This document shows positions 34,831 through 42,803 of a stretch of DNA of 64,000 nucleotides, piece by piece. The DNA is taken from the NCBI RefSeq assembly GCF_009725755.1, contig NZ_WNIJ01000001.1, forward strand, positions 248,001 through 312,000, in the 5' to 3' direction. The number at the start of each line of letters is the position of its first letter. The first letter of the stretch is position 1. The translations under genes and the position numbers were made by a program. The notes under the pieces were generated by a model. It did no database searches, was not told the origin of the DNA, and saw only the letters and a list, made by a program, of their open reading frames with translations. The stretch comes from Bombella sp. ESL0385. Lineage in GTDB: Bacteria; Pseudomonadota; Alphaproteobacteria; Acetobacterales; Acetobacteraceae.

Positions 34831-35256
34831 TTAGTCGTGTGGTTGCTCGGTGATGAAGTCCACATGTTGGATGCCAGCCTCTTGGCACGCCGCTACAATC
34901 CGACCGATGGGCATATATTGGACAGACCCATCGCCACGGATTTGGATTTGCGGTTGAGGCTGCTGGCGTGCTGCCTCCATAAGGCGGTTGAGGAGGTCCT
35001 TATGCCCGGTGAGGGGGGTGGTGTTCCAGTAGCTTTGCCCATCAGCGGTGACAGCCAACACAATATTGCCCGGTTTGGTCTTGGTTGGCTGGTTGCGGTC
35101 CACCGGTAGCTGCACCTTAACCGTATGGGTCGCTACCGGGATGGTGATGAGGAAGATGATAAGCAGCACCAGCATGACATCAACAAGCGGCGTGGTGTTG
35201 ATAGCCGACACCACCTCGCCGTCATCATCTCCACCGTTACCGATGTTCATAGCCAT
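34831..35256 (-). CDS. exbD: Biopolymer transporter ExbD/TolR (first copy)
   Basis: 141-residue ExbD. The transmembrane segment NTTPLVDVMLVLLIIFLITI carries the proton-path Asp. The periplasmic domain shows IQIRGDGSVQY and PIGRIVAACQEAGI. It starts 5 bases after the exbB stop and is followed by the second exbD after 90 bases. Confidence 0.92.
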   Translation of the reverse strand: MAMNIGNGGDDDGEVVSAINTTPLVDVMLVLLIIFLITIPVATHTVKVQLPVDRNQPTKTKPGNIVLAVTADGQSYWNTTPLTGHKDLLNRLMEAARQQPQPQIQIRGDGSVQYMPIGRIVAACQEAGIQHVDFITEQPHD

Positions 35257-35261
35257 AATGA

Positions 35262-36416
35262 TTAGACTCGCGTGCTGGTGGTTGTCGTGGTGGGGCTGTC
35301 ATCCTTCACGGCTTCGCTCAGGCCATCTTCATGCCGATAGCCGCCGAGCAGAACGGAGTGAAGGTCAGAGCCGAAATTACGGACGCGATCCATCGCTCCT
35401 TTATTACGGCGCACCAAAAGGTTGTACCCCAACACAGCCGGGACAGCGGTAGCAAGGCCGATAGCCGTCATGATGAGGGATTCACCAACAGGACCAGCGA
35501 CTTTATCAATGGAGGCTTGCCCTGCAATGCCGATAGCTGTCAGAGCATGGTAAATACCCCAAACCGTACCAAAAAGCCCGATAAAGGGCGATGTGGAGCC
35601 AACCGTACCGAGGAAGGCGAGACCCGCTTGCAAACGTGTATTGATGGTCTCTAACGCGCGCTGGATGGACATGGCTGTCCAAGATTGCAGGTCGATTGAA
35701 TCCCGCATGGAGCCTTCATGATGCTGCGCGGCGATGATGCCTGTCTCCGCAATATAGCGGAAGGGCGAGGTGGGCTTGAGGGTTTTCGCCCCTTCTTGAA
35801 TGGTCTTTTGTGTCCAGAAGGTCCGGTCTGCCGCTTTGGAGGCACTAAAGAGACGGGATTGCTCAATGAACTTGCTGACCATGATAATCCATGTCCCTAA
35901 GGACATCAGAGCCATAATCAGCAGGACGCCACGGGCGATGATGTCCCCATTCTTCCACAAGGCTTTCAGCCCATAGGGATTCTCTTTTGAGGCATCATCA
36001 GCGGGTTTGTCGCTGACGGGGGTTGCTGTGACAGGGGCATTGCCCTCGGTCCCAGCGGGAGGCTGTGCGTCACTAGTCGCCCCTGCTGGCGGTTGAGCCG
36101 GAGCAGTTGTTGTAACGGGGGCTTGTGCGGGAGCTGTTGCCCCAGCGGGGGGCTGGGCTGGTGCGCTCGCCCCCGCGGGCGGTACAGCAGGGCTTGCCTC
36201 TTGAGCCAACGCCGCAGAGGAAAGCGGCATAGCTGCAAGGATTAAGGCCAAAGCCGTACCGTAGAATGGACGCGCTTTAGAGGCGGTATGTGTCAGGGGA
36301 AGGCGGAGCATTCTGGTCATGAATCTCATATCCTTGTCTATCAACGCAAGGTGCGTTTTCTTAACGGACCCTGTGGTCAGGGCAAATAAGCGGGTGATGG
36401 ATGAGGCGATACTCAT
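35262..36416 (-). CDS. exbB: ExbB/TolQ-type proton channel with Pro/Ala-rich periplasmic insert
   Basis: Proton-channel subunit of the Ton motor, 384 residues. ATG 36416 overlaps the tonB stop (ATGA). About 75 residues in, there is a signal-like segment ending LSSAALAQ, then a periplasmic stretch of imperfect repeats of the type PPAGATAPAQ (about 78-120). The MotA/TolQ/ExbB core follows with three helices and VGSTSPFIGLFGTVWG and IGLATAVPAVLGYN. A later start at ATG 36320 would place the signal nearer the N-terminus. The repeat insert is far longer than in E. coli ExbB. Confidence 0.88.
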   Translation of the reverse strand: MSIASSITRLFALTTGSVKKTHLALIDKDMRFMTRMLRLPLTHTASKARPFYGTALALILAAMPLSSAALAQEASPAVPPAGASAPAQPPAGATAPAQAPVTTTAPAQPPAGATSDAQPPAGTEGNAPVTATPVSDKPADDASKENPYGLKALWKNGDIIARGVLLIMALMSLGTWIIMVSKFIEQSRLFSASKAADRTFWTQKTIQEGAKTLKPTSPFRYIAETGIIAAQHHEGSMRDSIDLQSWTAMSIQRALETINTRLQAGLAFLGTVGSTSPFIGLFGTVWGIYHALTAIGIAGQASIDKVAGPVGESLIMTAIGLATAVPAVLGYNLLVRRNKGAMDRVRNFGSDLHSVLLGGYRHEDGLSEAVKDDSPTTTTTSTRV

Positions 36417-37105
36417 TCATCATCACCGAGGGTGAAGTCCACATGCAGGACGTGGTTATGTTCAACAATGGGTTGTCCGCCAGCCACAGCGGGTTGGTAG
36501 CGTACGGGGGAGCGTTCTAGGAAGTTGAGTGCGCTTTCGGCAAAATCATGCCCTCCTTTTACACTGAGCAACTTACAATTAGCGGGCTTGCCATTGGTGA
36601 GAATATCGCATGAAGCCGTCACAGAGCCCTCCCGGCTCTCCTCTTGGGCTTCTTCAGGATATTCTGGCCGCACATTATTAATCGGCACAGCCCCAGCAGC
36701 ATGGTCGCTATCGGAGGTGCTATCACCACTGCCACTACTGCTGCTGGACGCTGCCGAGGCCGATGTGGCAGCAGGCGCGACAGATGTAGGAGCCACTTTA
36801 GGTTGAGGCACTTTTTGCGCGCTATGATGGATAGGCGGCTTAGGCGGCGGTGGCAGCTTAATGCGCGGGGGAGGGATATAAGGTGGTGGTGGCTGCACCA
36901 TGACCGGATGAGGCGGCGGTGGCGGTGGTGGGGGAGGTGGTGCCTCTGCAATGATGACCGTTTGAATCGGCGGGTGTGCAGGCTCGGTCTTCTCTGCCTT
37001 ATTGAGCGTGAGGGCATAGACCACCAACCCAATGGCAAGAAAAGCCACAACAGCGGCAACGATATAGTCAATCGGCCTACGTTGTAAGGCAGCGTAGCTT
37101 TTCAT
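36413..37105 (-). CDS. tonB: TonB energy transducer
   Basis: 230-residue protein coupling the proton gradient to outer-membrane receptors. One N-terminal transmembrane helix (about 14-33), then a proline-rich span with ten prolines in a row (about 56-65) and further PPPP runs, a serine-rich linker (about 112-135), and the TonB C-terminal domain with RPEYPEEAQEESREGSVT. It leads the tonB-exbB-exbD-exbD-TPR operon. A perfect ATGCGA/TCGCAT palindrome lies about 120 bases upstream. Confidence 0.93.
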   Translation of the reverse strand: MKSYAALQRRPIDYIVAAVVAFLAIGLVVYALTLNKAEKTEPAHPPIQTVIIAEAPPPPPPPPPPHPVMVQPPPPYIPPPRIKLPPPPKPPIHHSAQKVPQPKVAPTSVAPAATSASAASSSSSGSGDSTSDSDHAAGAVPINNVRPEYPEEAQEESREGSVTASCDILTNGKPANCKLLSVKGGHDFAESALNFLERSPVRYQPAVAGGQPIVEHNHVLHVDFTLGDDE

Positions 37106-37223
37106 AGCAAAACTCTTTGCCCCTTTGTTATCTCAGCTCATACACCATGCCTACACGGGACCAGTCCCGTCTAGTTTCTGGTGTCAAGATGGCCTAAGCG
37201 GGGGCCTCTATGCAAGATATTAT

Positions 37224-37240
37224 ATGCGACTCTTTCGCAT
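37224..37240. promoter_or_regulatory. Palindromic operator upstream of tonB
   Basis: Perfect inverted repeat ATGCGA CTCTT TCGCAT. On the minus strand it abuts TATAAT (37223-37218 region), so a bound regulator would cover the tonB promoter. Iron or zinc control would make sense for tonB, but the motif does not clearly match a regulator I know. Confidence 0.5.
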
Positions 37241-37435
37241 AAGAGAGTGTGTATAACTAAAGAGAAAATTGTGCATAACTTATGAGATGGTTAATAAATG
37301 GCTATTTTTGAGGGTTTTTTGGTCTCTAAAATCACGTTTTTGAGATTGCTCTCTGTGTATAAGTTACACCAGAGCTGCCTATAAAAATGACAAGTTTTGC
37401 TCTTGATGGGGGAGGATCACCCCTTTGGTCGTGGT

Positions 37436-37464
37436 GGGATGCCCTCTTAAATGAAGGGCATCCC
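37436..37464 (-). terminator. Hairpin after prfB
   Basis: Stem GGGATGCCCT / AGGGCATCCC with a 9-base loop, 19 bases beyond the prfB stop. No T-run follows on the minus strand, so it may only stabilise the mRNA end. Confidence 0.5.
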
Positions 37465-37482
37465 ATTTAGGCGCGTACGCCG

Positions 37483-38614
37483 TTATTGTGCGGTTGCACT
37501 GGCTTCGGAGCGTGTTGCGCTTACACGTTGGGCGAGTGACGCGGCCATGAACTCATCTAAATCACCATCAAGAACGGCATCGGGGTTGCCTTTCTCTATG
37601 TTCGTCCGCAAGTCCTTGACCAGCTGATAAGGTGCGAGAACGTAGGAGCGAATTTGGTGTCCCCAACCAATATCCGTCTTAGCTGCTTCAGCGGCGGAGG
37701 CTTCAGCCTCCCGCTTTTGCAGCTCAGTTTCGTAAAGGCGGGCACGCAGCATCTCCATCGCAGTGGCACGGTTGCGGTGCTGGGAGCGGTCTGTCTGGCA
37801 GGCCACAACAATGCCGGTGGGGATGTGCGTAATACGGATAGCCGAATCCGTTTTATTCACATGCTGGCCCCCCGCACCAGAAGCACGGAATGTATCGACT
37901 CGGAGGTCAGAATCGAGGACTTCAATCTCAATCGAATCATCCACAACGGGGGAGATATAGATGGAGGCGAAGGAGGTCTGACGGCGTGCAGCAGCGTCAA
38001 AGGGGGAGATGCGGACAAGCCGATGTACCCCGGCTTCGGTTTTCAGCCAGCCATACGCATTGGGGCCGCTTACGAGAATCGTAGCCGATTTTAGCCCCGC
38101 TTGCTCGCCTGCGCTGCTTTCCATCAGCGTGACTTTATAGCCATGTTGCTCGGCCCAACGTGTGTACATGCGCAGCAGCATCTCGGCCCAGTCTTGCGCC
38201 TCGGTCCCTCCCGCGCCGGAATTGACCTCAAGGTAACAGTCATTCCCATCGGCCTCACCAGAGAGAAGGCTCTCCGTCTCACGCTGTTGGGCTTGGGCGG
38301 CTAAGGCACGCAGAGTGGTCAGGCCATCTTGGATGACAGCCTCGTCATTCTCCATCTCGGCAAGTTCGACAAGGTCGAGCGTGTCTTGCACTTCAGTCTC
38401 TAAGGCCTCGACCCCTTCAATCTGATTAGCGAGCATGGTGCGCTCGCGCATCATTTTTTGGGCAGCGTCTGGATTATTCCAAAGCTCTGGGTCCTCAGCG
38501 AGGTGGTTTAGCTCAGCAAGGCGTGTTTTGGCGGCATCCCAGTCAAAGATGCCTCCTCAGCAGTGCAACAGACTGCTTGATTTGCTCGGAGAGGGCTTCG
38601 GTCTCAGCCGACAT
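37483..38614 (-). CDS. prfB: Peptide chain release factor 2, with programmed +1 frameshift
   Basis: Terminates translation at UGA and UAA. The 376-residue product is made from two frames. ATG 38614 opens 23 codons that end CTT TGA C; shifting +1 at CTT (38548-38546) continues GAC TGG GAT into the main frame. AGGAGG (38557-38552) sits one codon before CTT, the usual internal Shine-Dalgarno that drives the shift, and the stop is UGA, which the protein itself reads. The main frame has the SPF anticodon-like motif (RISPFDAA) and the catalytic GGQ ([12 protein letters not shown]). Confidence 0.96.
38542..38557 (-). promoter_or_regulatory. prfB autoregulatory frameshift site
   Basis: On the minus strand AGGAGG CAT CTT TGA C. 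It has the same architecture as the E. coli site (AGGGGG TAT CTT TGA C): Shine-Dalgarno-like hexamer, one codon, slippery CTT, in-frame UGA followed by C. Low RF2 slows termination and raises the shift. Confidence 0.95.
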
Positions 38615-38652
38615 GAGGCGTTCTCCTTATTCCTATGGTTAGTGATGCTGCC

Positions 38653-41217
38653 TTAGTATAGCCCCCCAACGCCAATGTCACCTCCCCCTGTGGTGTTTGG
38701 TGTCGTGTTGGGAGTGCTGGGGGCTGGCGTAGCCGCCATGGGTGTAGGGGGGGGAAGGGGGGCATCACTATTGGCAGGGTTAGCAGAACCGGATGTGTTG
38801 TTGGGGGTGCTGCTGGGCATATCGGTCTCAGAATCAGGAATCATATCCGCACCCGTATCGGCCGCAGTAAGGGTTTGTGTCCCATCGCCAAAGCCATGCA
38901 GTGGGACGGATGCTCCTGGAATCTGGTCCTGTTTAAACGCATCAATCGCCCGGATGCGCCCTGTGTCATATTCTGCCAAGGTCATGCCCTCTGGGGTGGG
39001 GAAGTCCAGTTTGGGACGGGTGGCAAAAACGGCTTTCATGATGCCATTCCAGATAGGGCCGGAGAGATGGCCGCCTGTCTCGTTCTTACCGAGGCTGCGG
39101 GGGTTATCATAACCAATCCACACCACAGTGACGACATCGGGCGAGAAGCCTGCAAACCATGCGTCATGATAATCTTGGCTTGTCCCGGTTTTCCCGGCGA
39201 TGGGGCGGTCAATCCCCACACCTGCGCGCACACCAGTCCCACGGGCAATGACATCGCGCATCATGGTGGTGATTTGATAAGCACTTTGCGGGGAGGCGAG
39301 GACGGGCCGGTCATCATGGATGACAGGCAGGCCATTCTCCGTTGTGACGGTACGGTGATTAGCCTGATTTCGCCAAATAATTGTCCCATCTGGGTTTTGG
39401 ATATAGTCGATGAGGCTAGGGGTGATGCTATGGCCACCATTGGCGATAGCAGCATAGGCCCCAGCTTCTTTAAGGACGGTTGTCTCCACCGCACCGAGGG
39501 CAGCGGGCAGGTAAGGCGGCATATTGTTCACCATGCCAGAGCGTACCGCTATATCGCTAACAGCCTTCATCCCTAGATGCGCGGCAACGCGAATCGTGAC
39601 GAGGTTACGGCTCTCCCGCAGGGCATCATGCAACGTGGTGGGGCCCCAATTATCATGCTCGTAATTTTGCGGCTTCCAATCCCCAAAGCTGATGGGGGAA
39701 TCATCAAATGTTTCAGAGGGGGAAATATCCCGCTCCATCGCAGCAAGATAGACGAGCGGCTTAAAGGAGGACCCCGGTTGACGTTGGGCCTGTGTGGCAC
39801 GGTTAAATTGGCTTTGCTGGAAGGACCAGCCCCCCACAAGGGCCAGCACACGGCCTGTATGGGCATCCAGCGTGACGGTAGCCCCTTCCACTTGGGGGAT
39901 TTGCTCTAGTGCTGCGGAGCCATCGCTTTGCGGTTCAATCATCACGATTTGACCGGGGAGAAGTGGATGAGTGCGCCGGCTCCAGCTCTCATCAGCTTTG
40001 CGGAGTGTGGCGGTGTGGGCTGTATGGCCACTCACCCACCCAACATGCACTACTGGGGCTGGGGAGAGTATAACGGCTAACCGCCATGAGGAGAGCATCC
40101 CTGCGGGAGGCTTCTGGCTGGGGAGGTCATCTTGCCATGTTGTCAGGCTGGTTAGGTGCCCTACAGGGCCGTGCCAGCCCTCATGCGTGCGTGCATAATT
40201 GATGAGCCCTTCCCGTAATAAATGAGTGCTGACTTGCTGGAGGTGAGCATCCAAACTGGTATGGACATCCAACCCGCCCTCGGTGGTTTGTTCCTCACTA
40301 TAGAGGGTGGTGAGCTGGCGGCGGACTTCTGCGGCGAACCATTCGGAATCCTGCAAGGGGCCGAAGCGCGTATAGCCTTGGGGGATGAGCGGGTCTTGCT
40401 TAGCTTGCTGGGCATCCTCTGGGGTGATGGCGCGTGTCTCGCTCATCCGGTCCAGCACCCAGTTGCGCCGCCACATCGCCGCTTTAGGGTGGAGGAAGGG
40501 ATTATAATTGCTAGGGGATTTAGGCATGCTGGCCAGCATCGCAGCCTCGGCATTGCTAAGTTGGTCGAGCGTTTTGTTAAAATAAGTCTGAGCGGCGGCT
40601 TCTACACCATAAGCCCCATTACCCAGATAAATCCCGTTAAGATAGATTTCTAAAATACGGTCTTTGGAGAGGGTGCGCTCAATACGCATCGCAAGCAGAG
40701 CTTCGCGTATTTTGCGGTCGATGGTCAGGCTGTTATTATTAAGCAGCATGACCTTAGCGACCTGTTGGGTAATGGTGGAGGCCCCGAGGGGACGCTTACC
40801 CTGATGGGTGAGGATGCTGATAATATCCGTCACCCCAGCACGCAGCATCGCTAAAGGGTCCACCCCGCCATGGGAATAGAAATTTTGGTCCTCCGCAGCG
40901 AGGAAGGCGTTACGCACACGTGGGGGGATGGCCCGGATGGGCACATAAATACGCCGCTCGTGCGAGAGTTCGGCCATGAGTTGGTCATCAGCGGTGTATA
41001 GCCGGCTTACAACGGGGGGTTGGTAATGTTGCAAGCTCTCTACGCTGGGGAGATTAGCACTAAGATGGGCATATAAGCCCCAACCCACCAGCACAAGGGT
41101 GGCAAGGCCAAGCGTGCAAAGGCTAAGCGCAGCCCCTAGTAAGAACCGCCAACGGCGGAAACGGGGCTTCTGAAAAGGCGGTGGCGGGCTGTCTGGCAGC
41201 ATAGAAGAACGCGTCAT
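38653..41217 (-). CDS. mrcA: Penicillin-binding protein 1A
   Basis: Bifunctional peptidoglycan synthase, 854 residues. Cytosolic start and one membrane helix (about 26-50). Glycosyltransferase family 51 domain with EDQNFYSHGGVDP and TITQQVAK. Transpeptidase with RQPGSSFKPLVY (active Ser, SxxK), ESRN (SxN) and KTGTSQDYHDAWF (KTG). The C-terminus (about 790-854) is a low-complexity Pro/Ser/Thr/Asn tail with no family role known. It starts about 130 bases from the divergent rph. Confidence 0.95.
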   Translation of the reverse strand: MTRSSMLPDSPPPPFQKPRFRRWRFLLGAALSLCTLGLATLVLVGWGLYAHLSANLPSVESLQHYQPPVVSRLYTADDQLMAELSHERRIYVPIRAIPPRVRNAFLAAEDQNFYSHGGVDPLAMLRAGVTDIISILTHQGKRPLGASTITQQVAKVMLLNNNSLTIDRKIREALLAMRIERTLSKDRILEIYLNGIYLGNGAYGVEAAAQTYFNKTLDQLSNAEAAMLASMPKSPSNYNPFLHPKAAMWRRNWVLDRMSETRAITPEDAQQAKQDPLIPQGYTRFGPLQDSEWFAAEVRRQLTTLYSEEQTTEGGLDVHTSLDAHLQQVSTHLLREGLINYARTHEGWHGPVGHLTSLTTWQDDLPSQKPPAGMLSSWRLAVILSPAPVVHVGWVSGHTAHTATLRKADESWSRRTHPLLPGQIVMIEPQSDGSAALEQIPQVEGATVTLDAHTGRVLALVGGWSFQQSQFNRATQAQRQPGSSFKPLVYLAAMERDISPSETFDDSPISFGDWKPQNYEHDNWGPTTLHDALRESRNLVTIRVAAHLGMKAVSDIAVRSGMVNNMPPYLPAALGAVETTVLKEAGAYAAIANGGHSITPSLIDYIQNPDGTIIWRNQANHRTVTTENGLPVIHDDRPVLASPQSAYQITTMMRDVIARGTGVRAGVGIDRPIAGKTGTSQDYHDAWFAGFSPDVVTVVWIGYDNPRSLGKNETGGHLSGPIWNGIMKAVFATRPKLDFPTPEGMTLAEYDTGRIRAIDAFKQDQIPGASVPLHGFGDGTQTLTAADTGADMIPDSETDMPSSTPNNTSGSANPANSDAPLPPPTPMAATPAPSTPNTTPNTTGGGDIGVGGLY

Positions 41218-41351
41218 GCTGCCCTCTATAACATGGTCAATAAAAAAACGGGAGGCAGCCTCATAGGCTCTGTTTTATGGTACGGTGCTGGACGCCCATA
41301 GGATAAGCCTTATTGTGGGGCTTGTTTTAAAAAGAGTTAAGGATTTAGTTC

Positions 41352-42071
41352 ATGGTTACACGTCCCTCCGGTCGCGCTGCCGATGCCCTCCGTTCTGTTA
41401 CAATCGAGACAGGCTTTGCTACTCATGCGGAAGGCTCTGCGCTGATTCGCGTAGGGGGGACGGAAGTGCTCTGCACGGCCTCGGTCGAGACACGGGTGCC
41501 ACCTTTCCTGCGAGGGCAGGGCCAAGGGTGGGTAACGGCGGAATATGGCATGTTACCGCGCGCGACTCATACGCGTGGCTCCCGCGAGGCAGCACGGGGT
41601 AAGCAATCAGGCCGCACGCAGGAGATTCAGCGGCTCATTGGGCGGTCCCTTCGGGCTTGCGTGGACCTTAAAGCCCTTGGCGAATGTATGATTACGCTAG
41701 ATTGTGACGTGCTGAATGCCGATGGCGGGACGCGTTGTGCCTCCATTACCGGGGCATGGGTTGCCCTGGCGCATGCGTTGGAGGGGATGGGCAAAAGCAA
41801 AGCTCTGACCGCACAAGTCGCAGCTGTATCGTGTGGTTTGACAGAGGCCGGGGCTGTGTTGGACCTTGATTATCAAGAAGATAGCAGCGCGCAGGCCGAT
41901 ACCAATTTTGTCCTCACAGCCGATGGCGGGATTGTGGAGATTCAAGGCACAGCGGAGGATCGCCCCTTCCGCCCGGAGGAGTTCCAACAGCTTTTTGACC
42001 TTGCACAGAAAGGCACACAGACCCTCTTTGCCGTGCAGAAAGAAGCTCTCACTCGTAAAAAGGGAGGCTAA
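41352..42071 (+). CDS. rph: Ribonuclease PH
   Basis: Phosphate-dependent 3' exoribonuclease that trims tRNA precursors. The 239-residue product starts [11 protein letters not shown], has the [35 protein letters not shown] phosphate-binding motif and [18 protein letters not shown]. Normal length. AAGGA lies 8 bases before ATG 41352. The rdgB gene follows after 5 bases, a common pairing in alphaproteobacteria. Confidence 0.97.
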   Translation: MVTRPSGRAADALRSVTIETGFATHAEGSALIRVGGTEVLCTASVETRVPPFLRGQGQGWVTAEYGMLPRATHTRGSREAARGKQSGRTQEIQRLIGRSLRACVDLKALGECMITLDCDVLNADGGTRCASITGAWVALAHALEGMGKSKALTAQVAAVSCGLTEAGAVLDLDYQEDSSAQADTNFVLTADGGIVEIQGTAEDRPFRPEEFQQLFDLAQKGTQTLFAVQKEALTRKKGG

Positions 42072-42076
42072 GCTTT

Positions 42077-42700
42077 ATGCCGCATTATGAAGATAAAATG
42101 CGCCGCCTAGCGCGGGGGAGTGAGCTTGTCCTTGCTAGCCATAATCAAGGTAAATTACGAGAGTTCTCCCTCTTATTGGCGGAGAGCGGCATTACAGTCC
42201 GCTCCGCAGCGGCATTAAATTTGCCAGAGCCAGAGGAAACCGCAGCGGATTTTGCCGGGAATGCGCTGATTAAGGCCGCGGCCGCAGCAAAAGCAACCGG
42301 CCTGCCTGCTTTGGCAGATGATTCTGGTTTTTGCGTTGCAGCCCTTAACGGCAAGCCGGGTGTGTATTCCGCCCGCTGGGCTGGTCCGCAGCGTGATATG
42401 ACCCTCGCGATGAACCGCGTATATGAGGCGATGCAGGCCAGTGGCTCTGCTGATAAAGGGGCCTCTTTTGTTATGGTCTTATGTGTGGCGTGGCCTGATG
42501 GGGCGTATCGTATGGTAGAGGCGGCATGTCATGGCTATGTCGCATGGCCCCCGCGTGGGACGCATGGCCATGGTTATGACCCTATCTTTATCCCTGAAGG
42601 GGAGAGCCGCCGTTTTGCCGAAATGACCGAGGAGGAGAAAAACCGTTTCAGCCATCGTGGACAGGCCATGGCCCGCTTTTTGCAAGATTGTGTGGCGTAG
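42077..42700 (+). CDS. rdgB: Non-canonical purine NTP pyrophosphatase
   Basis: House-cleaning enzyme that hydrolyses ITP, dITP and XTP. The 207-residue product has SHNQGKLREF, NALIKAAAAA, the catalytic DDSGFCV and the C-terminal GTHGHGYDPIFIP and FSHRGQA motifs. ATG 42077 is supported by GGGAGG about 10 bases upstream; a second in-frame ATG at 42098 would still keep the core. Coupled to rph. Confidence 0.95.
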   Translation: MPHYEDKMRRLARGSELVLASHNQGKLREFSLLLAESGITVRSAAALNLPEPEETAADFAGNALIKAAAAAKATGLPALADDSGFCVAALNGKPGVYSARWAGPQRDMTLAMNRVYEAMQASGSADKGASFVMVLCVAWPDGAYRMVEAACHGYVAWPPRGTHGHGYDPIFIPEGESRRFAEMTEEEKNRFSHRGQAMARFLQDCVA

Positions 42701-42715
42701 AATCGGAAAAATAAT

Positions 42716-42735
42716 CGTGGAATTATAATTTCACG
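42716..42735. repeat. Near-perfect palindrome upstream of the porin
   Basis: CGTGGAATTATAATTTCACG, with only one base-pair mismatch between the 10-base arms. It begins 15 bases after the rdgB stop and could end that transcript or bind a regulator. Confidence 0.45.
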
Positions 42736-42757
42736 ACTTCACAAAGGGGATAAAAAC

Positions 42758-42785
42758 ATATGTAATATATTGTACTATTACATAT
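42758..42785. promoter_or_regulatory. Inverted repeat operator before the porin gene
   Basis: Perfect arms ATATGTAATA and TATTACATAT, 10 bases each, separated by TATTGTAC. It ends 18 bases before ATG 42804, where a bound protein would block transcription or initiation. Confidence 0.55.
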
Positions 42786-42803
42786 CGTATAAGTGGATGT
42801 CCC

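Larger units (their letters stand above)
37106..37482. other. 377-bp gap with three DnaA boxes, candidate replication origin
   Basis: No ORF. On the minus strand there are three perfect TTATNCACA boxes, all in one orientation, within 115 bases: 37248-37256 (TTATACACA), 37270-37278 (TTATGCACA) and 37354-37362 (TTATACACA). Between the second and third is an A/T-rich stretch (about 37285-37350) that could unwind. A GANTC site (37228-37232) lies inside the palindrome at 37224-37240, and a hairpin lies at 37436-37464. This pattern fits an origin or another DnaA-controlled region. Confidence 0.55.

Noticed and set aside
37483-38454. prfB as a truncated gene or pseudogene starting at 38454
   Set aside because: The missing N-terminus is encoded upstream in another frame, joined by the standard AGGAGG-CTTTGAC frameshift site.
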